Below, piece after piece: positions 9,168-19,786 of a DNA stretch of 64,000 nt. The notes under the pieces are model-generated. The model worked only from the letters and a program-made list of their open reading frames with translations, had not been told where the DNA came from and searched no databases. The translations under genes were made by a program, and so were the position numbers. Source of the stretch: Gammaproteobacteria bacterium. Lineage in GTDB: Bacteria; Pseudomonadota; Gammaproteobacteria; Pseudomonadales; JADFDG01. Each line of letters opens with the position of its first letter. Position 1 is the stretch's first letter. The stretch lies in NCBI GenBank assembly GCA_018262975.1, contig JADFDG010000015.1, positions 47,918 to 111,917 on the forward strand, read 5' to 3'.

Positions 9168-9674
9168 TCAGGCGCGGCGCGCCCGCTGTTCCTTCTCGAG
9201 CTTGTTCTTGACCCGGTCGCGCTTCAGGCGGGACAGGTAGTCTACGAACAGCTTGCCGTCCAGGTGGTCGATTTCGTGCTGGATGCACACCGACAGCAGG
9301 CCGTCCGCCTCGATCTCGAAGGGCTGGCCCATGCGGTCCAGGGCCTTCACGCGGATGCGGTCGTGGCGGGTGACGTTGTCGTAGTACCCCGGGACCGACA
9401 GGCAGCCCTCGTTGTATTCCTGCTGCCCGGCGACCGGCTCGAAGGTGGGGTTGATGAACACCATCGGCTGGTTCTTCTCGTCGGAAATATCCAGCACCAA
9501 CAAGCGCTTATGCACGTTCACCTGGGTGGCCGCCAGGCCGATGCCGGGGGCGGCATACATGGTTTCGAACATGTCATCGATGGTTTTGCGAAGTGCGTCA
9601 TCGACCTGTTCGACCGGCTTGGCGACAGTGCGCAGGCGGGGATCGGGGAACTCGAGGATCTCGAGGATGGCCAT
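9168..9674 (-). CDS. def: Peptide deformylase
   Basis: 168 residues with all three deformylase motifs: GIGLAATQ (44-51), EGCLSVP (89-95, metal-ligand Cys91) and HEIDHLDG (133-140, metal-ligand His133 and His137, catalytic Glu134). It removes the formyl group from nascent chains, using Fe2+ or Zn2+. First gene of the def-fmt-rsmB-trkA-trkH run and divergent from the LysM-protein gene, with 147 bases between the start codons. Confidence 0.97.
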   Translation of the reverse strand: MAILEILEFPDPRLRTVAKPVEQVDDALRKTIDDMFETMYAAPGIGLAATQVNVHKRLLVLDISDEKNQPMVFINPTFEPVAGQQEYNEGCLSVPGYYDNVTRHDRIRVKALDRMGQPFEIEADGLLSVCIQHEIDHLDGKLFVDYLSRLKRDRVKNKLEKEQRARRA

Positions 9675-9718
9675 GGTTGCTCGTTGACCCGTTTATTCAG
9701 AAGCCGCTGGAGATTTGC

Positions 9719-9746
9719 TTGCTAACGCAATGATCGCATTGATAAT
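9719..9746 (+). promoter_or_regulatory. Putative sigma70-type promoter for the LysM-protein gene
   Basis: TTGCTA (9719-9724), 16-base spacer, GATAAT (9741-9746), in an AT-richer patch of the def/LysM divergent gap. The distance to the ATG at 9822 leaves a leader of about 70 bases. Prediction by eye only. Confidence 0.4.
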
Positions 9747-9821
9747 ATCGGGTCAAACCGCCTGTACAGCGACCCGATGCGGCGGCCGGATAACTCGAAG
9801 AATGATAAAGGGAAACGCCCC

Positions 9822-10976
9822 ATGATCAAACGACTTGCCGGGTGGGCCTTCGTCGCCAGCGCCTGCCTCACCAGTGCGGCTTTCGCCGCGGACGGGGCGG
9901 CCCCGGCCGCCGCGCCGGCTGCCGCTGCCTCGGCAGCCACGGCCCCGGTCGCGATCAACCCCGAGCATCCGTCCTCCTACACGGTCAAGCCCGGCGACAC
10001 CCTGTGGGGCATCTCCGAGAAATTCCTGCAGAACCCCTGGCAGTGGCCGGAGGTCTGGCACATCAACGAGCAGGTCAAGAACCCGCACATGATCTACCCG
10101 GGTGACGTGCTGCGCCTGGTGTGGAAGGACGGCAAGCCGTCGCTCGTGGTCGACGGCGGTACCGCCGGCATCGGCTCGGGCAACTCCATTGTCGAGGTGG
10201 TGGACGGCAACACGGTCAAGCTCAAGCCGCGCATCCGCGAGATGCCGGTCGCTTCGGCCATTCCGGCCATCCCGCTGAAGAACATCGAGGCCTTCCTCAA
10301 CGACAGTCGCGTGGTCGCGATTGAAGAGCTCAACGCCGCGCCGTACGTGGTTGCCGGCCCGGAGCGCCGCATCGTCATGGGTCTGGGCGACAAGATCTAC
10401 GCCCGCTCGCAGACCGGTGACTGGAACGACAACTACCCGGAATACGGCGTCTATCGCGCGGCCGGCAAGCCGTATCTCGACCCGGTGACCGGTGAAGTGC
10501 TCGGCTACGAGGCGAAGAAGATCGGCGCGACGCGCATCCTCGAGACCGAGGGCGACATCGCCACCATGAGCGTGCTGGCGTCCGACCAGGAACTGCTGGT
10601 CGATGACCGCCTGATGTACGACGACCAGCGCAAGGTGCAGTCGATCTTCTACCCGCAGCCGGCTCCGGACGGCGTCGAGGGCCAGATCATCCACATCTTC
10701 AACACCATCGGCTTCGGCGCCCGCAATGACGTGATCGTCATCAACAAGGGCACGCGTGAGGCAGTGAATGCCGGCCACGTGTTCGCCATCATGCAGAAGG
10801 GCGAGACGGTCCGCGACCGCCGCAAGGGCGATGCCGTGACCCTGCCGTCCACCCGCGTCGGCCTGGCCGTGGTGTTCCGTTCCTTCGACAAGGTGTCCTA
10901 CGCGCTGGTGACCCGCTCCACGCGGCCGATCAAGCGTGGCGACCTGCTGCAGCAGCCGCGCATCGACATCGAATAA
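9822..10976 (+). CDS. Secreted LysM-domain protein
   Basis: The ATG at 9822 gives 384 residues starting with a clear Sec signal peptide (MIKRLAGWAFVASACLTSAAFA, cleavage likely after AFA), then an Ala/Pro-rich linker. One LysM domain follows at about residues 50-97 (YTVKPGDTLWGISEKFL to IYPGDVLRLV), which would bind peptidoglycan. The remaining 280 residues resemble the C-terminal part of the conserved LysM protein encoded next to dprA and def in many gammaproteobacteria. The function there is envelope-related but not established. A strong terminator follows. Confidence 0.85.
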   Translation: MIKRLAGWAFVASACLTSAAFAADGAAPAAAPAAAASAATAPVAINPEHPSSYTVKPGDTLWGISEKFLQNPWQWPEVWHINEQVKNPHMIYPGDVLRLVWKDGKPSLVVDGGTAGIGSGNSIVEVVDGNTVKLKPRIREMPVASAIPAIPLKNIEAFLNDSRVVAIEELNAAPYVVAGPERRIVMGLGDKIYARSQTGDWNDNYPEYGVYRAAGKPYLDPVTGEVLGYEAKKIGATRILETEGDIATMSVLASDQELLVDDRLMYDDQRKVQSIFYPQPAPDGVEGQIIHIFNTIGFGARNDVIVINKGTREAVNAGHVFAIMQKGETVRDRRKGDAVTLPSTRVGLAVVFRSFDKVSYALVTRSTRPIKRGDLLQQPRIDIE

Positions 10977-10995
10977 GCACCCGTTGCGCATAATG

Positions 10996-11028
10996 GGCCG
11001 CCGGTGGGCAACCACCGGCGGCCTTTTT
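10996..11028 (+). terminator. Intrinsic terminator after the LysM-protein gene
   Basis: A perfect 12-bp stem (10996-11007 with 11012-11023) closed by a GCAA tetraloop and followed by five T at 11024-11028. It lies 20 bases after the LysM stop codon. This is the clearest Rho-independent terminator in the window. Confidence 0.92.
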
Positions 11029-11071
11029 GTTTGCGCGCGCACGGTTGCCGCGCCACGGACGAGGAACTGTC

Positions 11072-12193
11072 ATGGACGATTTTCCCGCGCGGGAACTCGG
11101 GTTGCGGCTCGCGTTGCTGCGCTCGCACGAGGGCAATCCGCGCGTATTGCGCCGCCTGCTGGCGCAGGTGCCATCGGTGGAAGCGGCGCTGGCCGCGCAC
11201 GCCAGGCTGCCGCCGGCGGTGCGAGAGTTGCTCGCGCCGTTGTGCGCCGGTGGCGCTGACTGGCGCGCGTTGATTGCGCCGGATGTTGCCTTCCTGCGCG
11301 AGGAAGCTGCGTGCGTGCTGGCCGCCGATGCGCCCGGCTATCCGCCGCTGCTTGCCGAAATCGCCGATGCGCCGCCGCTGTTGTTCTGCCGCGGCGACAG
11401 CCGCGTGCTGGAGCGACCGCAGGTGGCCATCGTCGGCAGTCGCCACGCCAGTCCCGCCGGCCTGGCCAATGCGCGCGCGTTCGCCGCCGATCTTGCTGCT
11501 GCCGGCTTCGTGATTACCAGCGGCATGGCCATGGGCGTGGATGCAATGGCGCATGAAGGTGCGCTGGCGGCCGGCGGTGACACCGTGGCGGTGCTCGGCT
11601 GCGGCCTGGATCGCGTCTACCCGCGCCGCCACGCGGCGCTGGCCGGGCGCATCCGCGCGCGCGGCTGCCTGGTCAGCGAACTGCCAGCGGGTACCGAGCC
11701 GATGCCCGCGCACTTCCCGCAACGCAACCGCATCATCAGCGGCCTGGTGCTCGGGGTGCTGGTGGTCGAGGCCGCGCCCGATTCCGGATCCTTGATCACC
11801 GCGCGCTTCGCCGCCGAGCAGGGCCGCGAGGTATTCGCCATTCCCGGCAGCATCCACTCGCCGCTGTCACGCGGCTGCCACCAGTTGATCCGCGAAGGGG
11901 CAACGCTGGTCGAAACCAGTGCACAGCTGGTGGAAGCGCTGGGGCATTTCGCGCTGCCGCGCCGGCAGGCCACGGGTCCGTCCGCGACCACGTTGCCGCT
12001 GCCGTTGGCCATGCCGTTGTCCGAGGACGAAAGCCGCCTGCTGTCGGCGGTGTCGCCGGCCGGCAGCACCGTGGACCAGCTGGTGGCGCAGACCGGGTTG
12101 CCGGCGCCCACCGTGACCTCGCTGCTGTCGGCGCTGGCGATCGGCGGTCGCCTGCACGCGTTGCCGGGCGGCTTGTGGCAACCGGCGGCCTAG
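11072..12193 (+). CDS. dprA: DNA-processing protein DprA/Smf
   Basis: 373 residues from the ATG at 11072, preceded by GAGGAAC. A short N-terminal helical region leads into the Rossmann-like DprA domain: VAIVGSRHASPAGL, TSGMAMGVDAMAHEGAL, TVAVLGCGLD, PQRNRIISGL and the SGSLITARFA signature. A C-terminal winged-helix (DML1-like) domain occupies about 315-370. DprA loads RecA onto incoming single-stranded DNA during natural transformation. The def/fmt/LysM/dprA neighbourhood is the common gammaproteobacterial one. An upstream in-frame ATG at 11027 falls inside the terminator and is rejected. Confidence 0.94.
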   Translation: MDDFPARELGLRLALLRSHEGNPRVLRRLLAQVPSVEAALAAHARLPPAVRELLAPLCAGGADWRALIAPDVAFLREEAACVLAADAPGYPPLLAEIADAPPLLFCRGDSRVLERPQVAIVGSRHASPAGLANARAFAADLAAAGFVITSGMAMGVDAMAHEGALAAGGDTVAVLGCGLDRVYPRRHAALAGRIRARGCLVSELPAGTEPMPAHFPQRNRIISGLVLGVLVVEAAPDSGSLITARFAAEQGREVFAIPGSIHSPLSRGCHQLIREGATLVETSAQLVEALGHFALPRRQATGPSATTLPLPLAMPLSEDESRLLSAVSPAGSTVDQLVAQTGLPAPTVTSLLSALAIGGRLHALPGGLWQPAA

Positions 12194-12268
12194 GCATCGC
12201 CGCCGCGCGCTTGCTTTGCCGGCACGCGGTTTGCACACTCGCCGGCAATTGTCCGGGAGTCGTCGCCA

Positions 12269-14272
<2,004 letters not shown>

Positions 14273-14273
<1 letters not shown>

Positions 14274-15094
14274 TGAGCGACATGTACGCGGTGTTCGGCA
14301 ACCCGGTCGCGCACTCGAAGTCGCCGCAGATCCACGGCATGTTCGCCGACCAGTTCGGCGACGACATCAGCTACGAGCGCATCCTCGCGCCGGTCAACGA
14401 TTTCCCCGGCAGCGTGCGCACCTTCGTGCGCCACGGCGGCCGCGGCTTCAACGTGACGGTGCCGTTCAAGGAAGAAGCCTGGCGCATGGCGCGCCGGCGC
14501 ACCGCGCGCGCCGAGAAGGCCGGCGCGGTGAACACCGTCACCGTCGAGGAAGACGGCTGGCTCACCGGTGACAACACCGACGGCGTGGGCCTGGTGCGCG
14601 ACCTCACCCACAACCTGGGCTGGCCCTTGCGTGGGCAGCGCGTGCTGGTGATCGGCGCCGGTGGCGCGGTGCGCGGCGTGCTCACGCCGATGCTCGCCGA
14701 GCAGCCGAAGCTGCTGGTGGTCGCCAATCGCACCGCCGACAAGGCCGCCAGGCTGGCGGAGCTGTTTGCCGGTGACGGCGCCATCAGCGGCGGCGGCCTG
14801 GATGCGCTGGTCGACGAGCACCCGTTCGACGTGGTGATCAACGGCTCGTCCGCCAGCCTGGGCGGCGAAGTGCCGAAAATCCCGGCCGGGGTGATCGGTG
14901 CGCAGACGCGCTGCTACGACATGATGTACGGCCGCAGCGAAACCGTGTTCCTGCGCTGGGCGCGCGAGCGCGGCGCCGCGGTGTGCGCCGATGGCCTGGG
15001 CATGCTGGTCGAGCAGGCCGCCGAGGCGTACTTCGTCTGGCGCGGCAAGCGCCCTGACACTGCGCCCGTCATCGCCGCCCTGCGCACTCTCTGA
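14273..15094 (+). CDS. aroE: Shikimate dehydrogenase
   Basis: 273 residues. The N-terminal shikimate-binding lobe has NPVAHSKSPQIH (about 12-23) and the catalytic Lys in NVTVPFKEEA. The C-terminal Rossmann lobe has VIGAGGAVRGV and the NADP-type NRTADKA loop. It reduces 3-dehydroshikimate to shikimate. Its ATG shares the last base of the hemF stop (TGATG), so the two genes are translationally coupled. A short form of the palindromic repeat begins directly after its TGA. Confidence 0.96.
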
Positions 15095-15125
15095 TGTAGA
15101 GAGGGGGCCATGCCCCCCTCTCTAC
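15095..15125. repeat. Palindromic intergenic repeat, locus 3 (collapsed pair)
   Basis: Here the inverted pair has lost its inner part, leaving GTAGAGAGGGGG, a short CATG-containing centre, and CCCCCTCTCTAC, about 31 bases in all. It starts at the first base after the aroE stop codon and fills most of the 38-base gap between the convergent aroE and carbonic-anhydrase-like genes. Confidence 0.9.
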
Positions 15126-15132
15126 GAAAAGC

Positions 15133-15675
15133 TCACTCGGTCCAGCCTTCCGCCAGGTGCTTGTCCTTGAGCTTGGCGTAGTTGGCGGCGGTGTAGCGGA
15201 AGAAGGAGCGCTCCTTCTCGGTGATCGGTCGCTGCTGCTTGGCCGGCGAGCCCATGTACACGTAGCCGCTCTCGCAGCGCTTGCCAGGCGGCACCACCGC
15301 GCCGGCGGCGATGATCACCTCGTCCTCGATCACCGCGCCGTCCATCACCATCGCCTTCATGCCGATCAGCACGCGGTTGCCGATGGTGCAGCCGTGCAGC
15401 ATCGCCTGGTGGCCCACGGTCACGTCGTCGCCGATGGTGGTCGGCCAGCCGCCCGGGTTGTAGTCGCTGGCGTGGGTGATGTGCACCACGGCGCCGTCCT
15501 GGATGCTGGAGCGCGCGCCGATGCGGATGCGGTGCATGTCGCCGCGGATCACCGTGAACGGCCACACCGAGGCGTCCTCGCCCAGTTCCACGTCGCCGAT
15601 CACCACGGCGGTGGGGTCGACGAACGCGCGCTCGCCGAGTTTCGGGGTCATGCCCTGGTAGCTGCGGACGGTCAT
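15133..15675 (-). CDS. Gamma-carbonic-anhydrase-like hexapeptide-repeat protein (YrdA type)
   Basis: 180 residues of left-handed beta-helix made of hexapeptide repeats (for example AVVIGDVELGEDASVWP, TIGDDVTVGHQAML, VLIGMKAMVMDGAVIEDEVII). Gamma-class metal ligands are present: His in DGAVVHITHA and His in TVGHQAMLHG. Proteins of this size belong to the YrdA/PaaY/CaiE group. Some are zinc- or iron-dependent carbonic anhydrases and others have no shown activity. Convergent with aroE. Confidence 0.88.
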   Translation of the reverse strand: MTVRSYQGMTPKLGERAFVDPTAVVIGDVELGEDASVWPFTVIRGDMHRIRIGARSSIQDGAVVHITHASDYNPGGWPTTIGDDVTVGHQAMLHGCTIGNRVLIGMKAMVMDGAVIEDEVIIAAGAVVPPGKRCESGYVYMGSPAKQQRPITEKERSFFRYTAANYAKLKDKHLAEGWTE

Positions 15676-15806
15676 GGCAAATCCTCGTGAAGGCTCCGGC
15701 TATCGAGTCCATAGCCGGCAGCGGGGTGGTGGCGGCGTGATTTTGCCACGAGCGGCCCCATATACTGGTACGAATCCCCCGAAATGAACCGGACGCCCGC
15801 GTCGCC

Positions 15807-17849
15807 ATGAGCAACCCGCTGACCACCTACACCGGCCTGCCGCCCTTCTCCGCCATCCGCCCCGAGCACGTGGAGGCGGCGGTGGACGAACTGATCGCCC
15901 ACAACCGCGCGAAGATCGCCGAGGTGCTGGCCAGCGGCGGGCCGTACACGTACGACAACCTGGTCGCCGTGCTGGACGAGGCCGAGGACCGCCTCGACCG
16001 CGCCTTCGACCCGGCCTCGCACCTGAACGCGGTGGTGAACAACGAGGCGCTGCGCAAGGCCTACAACGCCTGCCTGCCGAAGCTGTCGGATTTTGCCACC
16101 GAGATCGGCCAGAACCGCGACTTGTTCAACGCCTACGTGCAGCTGAAGAACACCGGGTACGAGCGCCTAGACACCGCGCAGCGCAAGGTGATCGACAACG
16201 CCCTGCGCGACTTCCGCCTGTCCGGCATCGACCTGCCGAAGGACCAGCAGCAGCGCTTCGCGGAGATCCAGTCGCGGCTGGCGGAGATCACCAGCCAGTA
16301 CAGCGACAACGTGCTGGACGCCACCAACGCCTGGCACAAGCACGTCACCGACGTCGCGCAGTTGCAGGGGCTGCCGGAATCGGCGCTGGCGCAGGCGCGC
16401 CAGGCGGCGCAGCAGCGTGGCCTCGAGGGTTTCGTGCTCACGCTGGACTTCCCCAGCTACTACGCGGTGATCACCTACGCCGACGATCGCGCCCTGCGCG
16501 AAGAGCTCTACACCGCCTATTGCACGCGCGCCTCCGACCAGGGACCGCATGCCGGCCAGTTCGACAACAGTGCGCTGATGAACGAGATCCTGGCGCTGCG
16601 CCACGAAGAGGCGCAGCTGCTTGGCTACGCGAACTTTGCCGAGCTGTCGCTGGCCACCAAGATGGCCGAGTCCAGCGACCAGGTGCTGGGCTTCCTGCGT
16701 GATCTCGGCCGCAAGGCGCTGCCGGCCGCGCGCCGCGAGTTCGACGAGCTGAAGGCGTTCGCGAAGAGCACCTGCGGCATCGAGGATTTCCGTTCGTGGG
16801 ATGCGTCTTACGTCGGCGAGAAGCTGCAGCAGGCGAAGTATTCGATCTCGCAGGAAGAGCTGCGCCCCTACTTCCCGGCACCGAAGGTGCTGGCCGGCAT
16901 GTTCGAGGTGGCGAAGCGACTGTTCGGCGTGTCGGTACGCGAACGCAATGACGTCGAATTGTGGCACCCGGACGCCAAGTACTTCGACGTGCTCGACGCC
17001 CAGGGCGAAGTCATCGCCGGCTTCTACGTGGACCTCTACGCGCGGCAGAACAAGCGCGGCGGTGCGTGGATGGACGACTGCCTGGCGCGCTGGCGCCGTC
17101 GCGACGGCTCGCTGCAGAGGCCGGTGGCCTACCTGGTGTGCAACTTCACGCCGCCGGTGGGCGATGACCCGGCGCTGCTGACCCACGATGAAGTCACCAC
17201 CATGTTCCACGAGTTCGGCCATGGCCTGCACCACATGCTCACGCGCGTGGACGCGCGCGGCGTGTCGGGCATTTCCGGCGTGGCCTGGGACGCGGTGGAG
17301 TTGCCCAGCCAGTTCATGGAGAACTGGTGCTGGGAACCGGAAGCGCTGGCGCTGATTGCCGGGCACTACCAGACCGGTGCGCCGCTGCCGGATGACATGC
17401 TGAAGAAGATGCTGGCCGCGAAGAACTTCCAGTCGGCGATGATGATGGTGCGCCAGATCGAGTTCTCGGTGTTCGACATGCGCCTGCACCGCGAGTTCGT
17501 GCCGGGCCGAGGCGTGGACATCCAGAAGGTGCTCGACGAGGTGCGCGACGAGGTGGCGGTGATGAAGCCGCCGGCGTTCAATCGTTTCCAGCACGGCTTC
17601 AGCCACATCTTTGCCGGCGGCTACGCGGCCGGCTACTACAGCTACAAGTGGGCCGAAGTGCTGTCCGCCGACGCGTTCTCGCGCTTCGAGGAAGAAGGCA
17701 TCTTCAGTGCGAAGGCCGGCGCCGATTTCCGCGCGGCGATCCTCGAGCGCGGCGGTTCCGAGGAGGCCATGGACCTGTTCCGCCGCTTCCGCGGCCGCGA
17801 ACCGAGCGTGGACGCGCTGCTGCGTCACTCCGGCATCGAGGTCGCCTGA
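15807..17849 (+). CDS. prlC: Oligopeptidase A (M3A metallopeptidase)
   Basis: 680 residues with the thimet-oligopeptidase fold. The zinc motif HEFGHGLHHML lies near residue 467, with the third ligand Glu about 28 residues later in WDAVELPSQFMENW. The C-terminal substrate region FSHIFAGGYAAGYYSYKWAEVLSADAF is typical. It degrades cytoplasmic peptides, including cleaved signal peptides. A TATACT hexamer near 15760 is a possible -10 for a promoter divergent from the YrdA-like gene. The gene is followed by a repeat unit and by yheV, its usual gammaproteobacterial neighbour. Confidence 0.96.
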   Translation: MSNPLTTYTGLPPFSAIRPEHVEAAVDELIAHNRAKIAEVLASGGPYTYDNLVAVLDEAEDRLDRAFDPASHLNAVVNNEALRKAYNACLPKLSDFATEIGQNRDLFNAYVQLKNTGYERLDTAQRKVIDNALRDFRLSGIDLPKDQQQRFAEIQSRLAEITSQYSDNVLDATNAWHKHVTDVAQLQGLPESALAQARQAAQQRGLEGFVLTLDFPSYYAVITYADDRALREELYTAYCTRASDQGPHAGQFDNSALMNEILALRHEEAQLLGYANFAELSLATKMAESSDQVLGFLRDLGRKALPAARREFDELKAFAKSTCGIEDFRSWDASYVGEKLQQAKYSISQEELRPYFPAPKVLAGMFEVAKRLFGVSVRERNDVELWHPDAKYFDVLDAQGEVIAGFYVDLYARQNKRGGAWMDDCLARWRRRDGSLQRPVAYLVCNFTPPVGDDPALLTHDEVTTMFHEFGHGLHHMLTRVDARGVSGISGVAWDAVELPSQFMENWCWEPEALALIAGHYQTGAPLPDDMLKKMLAAKNFQSAMMMVRQIEFSVFDMRLHREFVPGRGVDIQKVLDEVRDEVAVMKPPAFNRFQHGFSHIFAGGYAAGYYSYKWAEVLSADAFSRFEEEGIFSAKAGADFRAAILERGGSEEAMDLFRRFRGREPSVDALLRHSGIEVA

Positions 17850-17850
17850 C

Positions 17851-17900
17851 TGTAGAGAGGGGGCCATGCCCCCGATGCTCTTCCTGGAGAGAGGGCCCCG
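17851..17900. repeat. Palindromic intergenic repeat, locus 4 (one intact unit, one decayed)
   Basis: An intact plus-oriented unit at 17851-17876 starts one base after the prlC stop. It is followed by a partial, mutated echo (GGAGAGAGGGCCCCGG) reaching to 17900, four bases before the yheV start. It lies between two tandem genes, so the element is not restricted to convergent gaps. Confidence 0.8.
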
Positions 17901-17903
17901 GTA

Positions 17904-18122
17904 ATGCGCGGTGAACCCGTGAAAAAGCAGTTCTTCGCCGGCACCGCCTGCCCGCACTGCAAGGCCATGGACAAGGTGCGCCGTTGCGAGGATGCCAACG
18001 GCGCGATCTGGCTGGAATGCCTGGCCTGCGGTTACACGCAGGATCTCACCGAAGGTTACGTCGATCCCGACGAAGCTGCGGCGGCGGAAAGCGCGCAACC
18101 GGTGAAGTGGCAGCCGCGCTGA
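17904..18122 (+). CDS. yheV: YheV-family putative zinc-ribbon protein
   Basis: 72 residues with two Cys pairs, CPHCK and CLACG, forming a probable zinc ribbon, and the YheV pattern KKQFFAGTACPHC ... DLTEGYVDP. The family usually sits next to prlC, as here. Its function is unknown. The start could be the ATG at 17904 or the GTG at 17919. The latter gives the more usual MKK N-terminus. The short acidic C-terminus ends just before the convergent znuB stop. Confidence 0.85.
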   Translation: MRGEPVKKQFFAGTACPHCKAMDKVRRCEDANGAIWLECLACGYTQDLTEGYVDPDEAAAAESAQPVKWQPR

Positions 18123-18131
18123 GCGCGTGCT

Positions 18132-18917
18132 TCAGGAGCGCGCCGGCAGCAACCTCGTTACGAAGAAAATCACCGCCGCCACCGCGACGATCGCCGGCCC
18201 GGCCGGCACGTCCGCGAACCAGCTGGTCGCCATCCCGCCGGCCACGCTGACCATGCCGATCAGCGCGGCGATGATCGCCATCGGCTCGGGGTCGCGCGCG
18301 TGGCGGCGCGCCGCGGCGGCCGGCACCAGCAACAGCGCCGTCACCAGCAACAAGCCCACCACCTGCATCGACAACGCCACCACGATGGCCAGCGCGATCA
18401 CCAGCAGCAGGCGCGTGCGCGCCGTATCGATGCCTTCCACGCGGGCGATGTCGTCATCGACGGTGGCCGCCAGCAGGCGGCGCCACGCCAGTGCCAGCAG
18501 GCCGAGCGCGAGCACCGCACCGATGGCGATGATTGCCGCGTCGCTGCCATCCACCGCCAGCAGGTCGCCGAAAAGCCACGCCAGCAGCGACGGCCGCAGG
18601 CCGTCGACCAGCGTCACCGCGATCACCCCGAAAGCCAGCGCGGTGTGCGCAAGCACGCCCAGCAGCGTGTCGTTGCCGAGGTCGCGCCCGCGCGACAGCC
18701 ACGCCAGCCCCGCGGCCAGCAGCACGCAGGTGACGAGGATGGCCAGCGCCGGCTCGACATTAGCCAGCGAGCCCAGTGCGATGCCCAGCAGCGCGCCGTG
18801 CGCCAGCGTGTCGCCGAAGAACGCCATGCGCCGCCACACCAGGAAGCAGCCCAGCGGGCCGGCGGCGGCGGCGATGGCGAGGCCGGCCACCAGCGGTGGC
18901 AGGAACAGATCCAGCAT
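18132..18917 (-). CDS. znuB: Zinc ABC transporter permease
   Basis: 261 residues from the ATG at 18917, with about eight transmembrane segments of the ABC-3 (metal) permease family. The coupling-helix region LGNDTLLGVLAHTALAFG and the end motif FFVTRLLPARS are seen. The start overlaps the znuC stop by one base (TGATG). With ZnuC and the separately encoded ZnuA it forms the high-affinity zinc importer. The protein could in principle serve Mn2+, but the zur linkage favours zinc. Confidence 0.92.
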   Translation of the reverse strand: MLDLFLPPLVAGLAIAAAAGPLGCFLVWRRMAFFGDTLAHGALLGIALGSLANVEPALAILVTCVLLAAGLAWLSRGRDLGNDTLLGVLAHTALAFGVIAVTLVDGLRPSLLAWLFGDLLAVDGSDAAIIAIGAVLALGLLALAWRRLLAATVDDDIARVEGIDTARTRLLLVIALAIVVALSMQVVGLLLVTALLLVPAAAARRHARDPEPMAIIAALIGMVSVAGGMATSWFADVPAGPAIVAVAAVIFFVTRLLPARS

Positions 18918-19684
18918 CAGTGCTTGCCCGCGCAATGCGGCCCGTGCACGTGCACGGCGCCGTCGAGTTCGTGTTCATGGTCGTGGTGGTGCGTGTACAC
19001 CGCCACGTGCGGCTTGCGGGTGACCGGCTTGAGTTCGCCGAACAGGGCAACGAATTCCGGGTGCGCGCTCACCGCGTCCGGCGTGCCCGAGCAGCACACG
19101 TGGTGGTTGATGCACACCACGCTGTCGCTCTCGGCCATGACGAGGTGCAGGTCGTGCGACACCATCAATACGCCGCAGCCGGTTTCGTCACGCAACTCGC
19201 CGACCAGTCCGTACAACGCATCCTGTCCGGCGATGTCCACGCCCTGCGCCGGCTCGTCGAGTACCAGCAGTTGCGGCTTGCGCACGATGGCGCGTGCCAG
19301 CAGCACGCGCTGGAACTCGCCGCCGGACAGCGTCGCGACCGGCGCGTCGGCGAGGGTGGAGGCACCGGTACGCGCCAGGGCGCCGAGGGCAGTACGGCGG
19401 TCCACCCCGGCCAGGGTCACGAAGCGCAGCGCGCTCAGCGGCAGGGTCGGGTCGATGGCCAGCTTCTGCGGCATGTAGCCGGTGACCAGGCCGCCGGCGC
19501 GTTCCACCCGGCCCTGCGCCGGGGTCAGCAGGCCCAGCACCATCCGGCTGAGCGAGGTCTTGCCGGAGCCGTTGGGGCCGACCAGGGTGGTGATGTGGCC
19601 GCTGTCGAGGGCGAGGTCGATCCCCGAGAGCACCTGGCGTCCGCCGTAGGCAAGGCCGACGCCGGTCAGTGTGACGAGCCGCAT
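18917..19684 (-). CDS. znuC: Zinc ABC transporter ATP-binding protein
   Basis: 255 residues with Walker A GPNGSGKTS (36-44), signature LSGGEFQRVLLARA, Walker B LLVLDEPAQGVD and the H-loop in LMVSHDLHLVMAE. The C-terminus is strongly His-rich (THHHDHEHELDGAVHVH and GPHCAGKH), a feature of several ZnuC proteins that may buffer or sense zinc. Coupled to znuB. It is divergent from pbpG with about 100 bases between the start codons, which contain a TATAAC hexamer at 19730-19735 but no clear full Zur palindrome. Confidence 0.94.
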   Translation of the reverse strand: MRLVTLTGVGLAYGGRQVLSGIDLALDSGHITTLVGPNGSGKTSLSRMVLGLLTPAQGRVERAGGLVTGYMPQKLAIDPTLPLSALRFVTLAGVDRRTALGALARTGASTLADAPVATLSGGEFQRVLLARAIVRKPQLLVLDEPAQGVDIAGQDALYGLVGELRDETGCGVLMVSHDLHLVMAESDSVVCINHHVCCSGTPDAVSAHPEFVALFGELKPVTRKPHVAVYTHHHDHEHELDGAVHVHGPHCAGKH

Positions 19685-19786
19685 GGCGGGTTTGTGACAG
19701 TCCCGGATGGTTTGGCGGGTCGGCTATGGTATAACGCTCCCATGGCAGCCCGCACCGGCGGGTTAATTTGTTTTGCAGACAAGCAC

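Noticed and set aside
19719..19739. Second Zur box between znuC and pbpG
   Set aside because: Only the TATAAC half is good; the other half matches at about 5 of 10 positions, close to chance.
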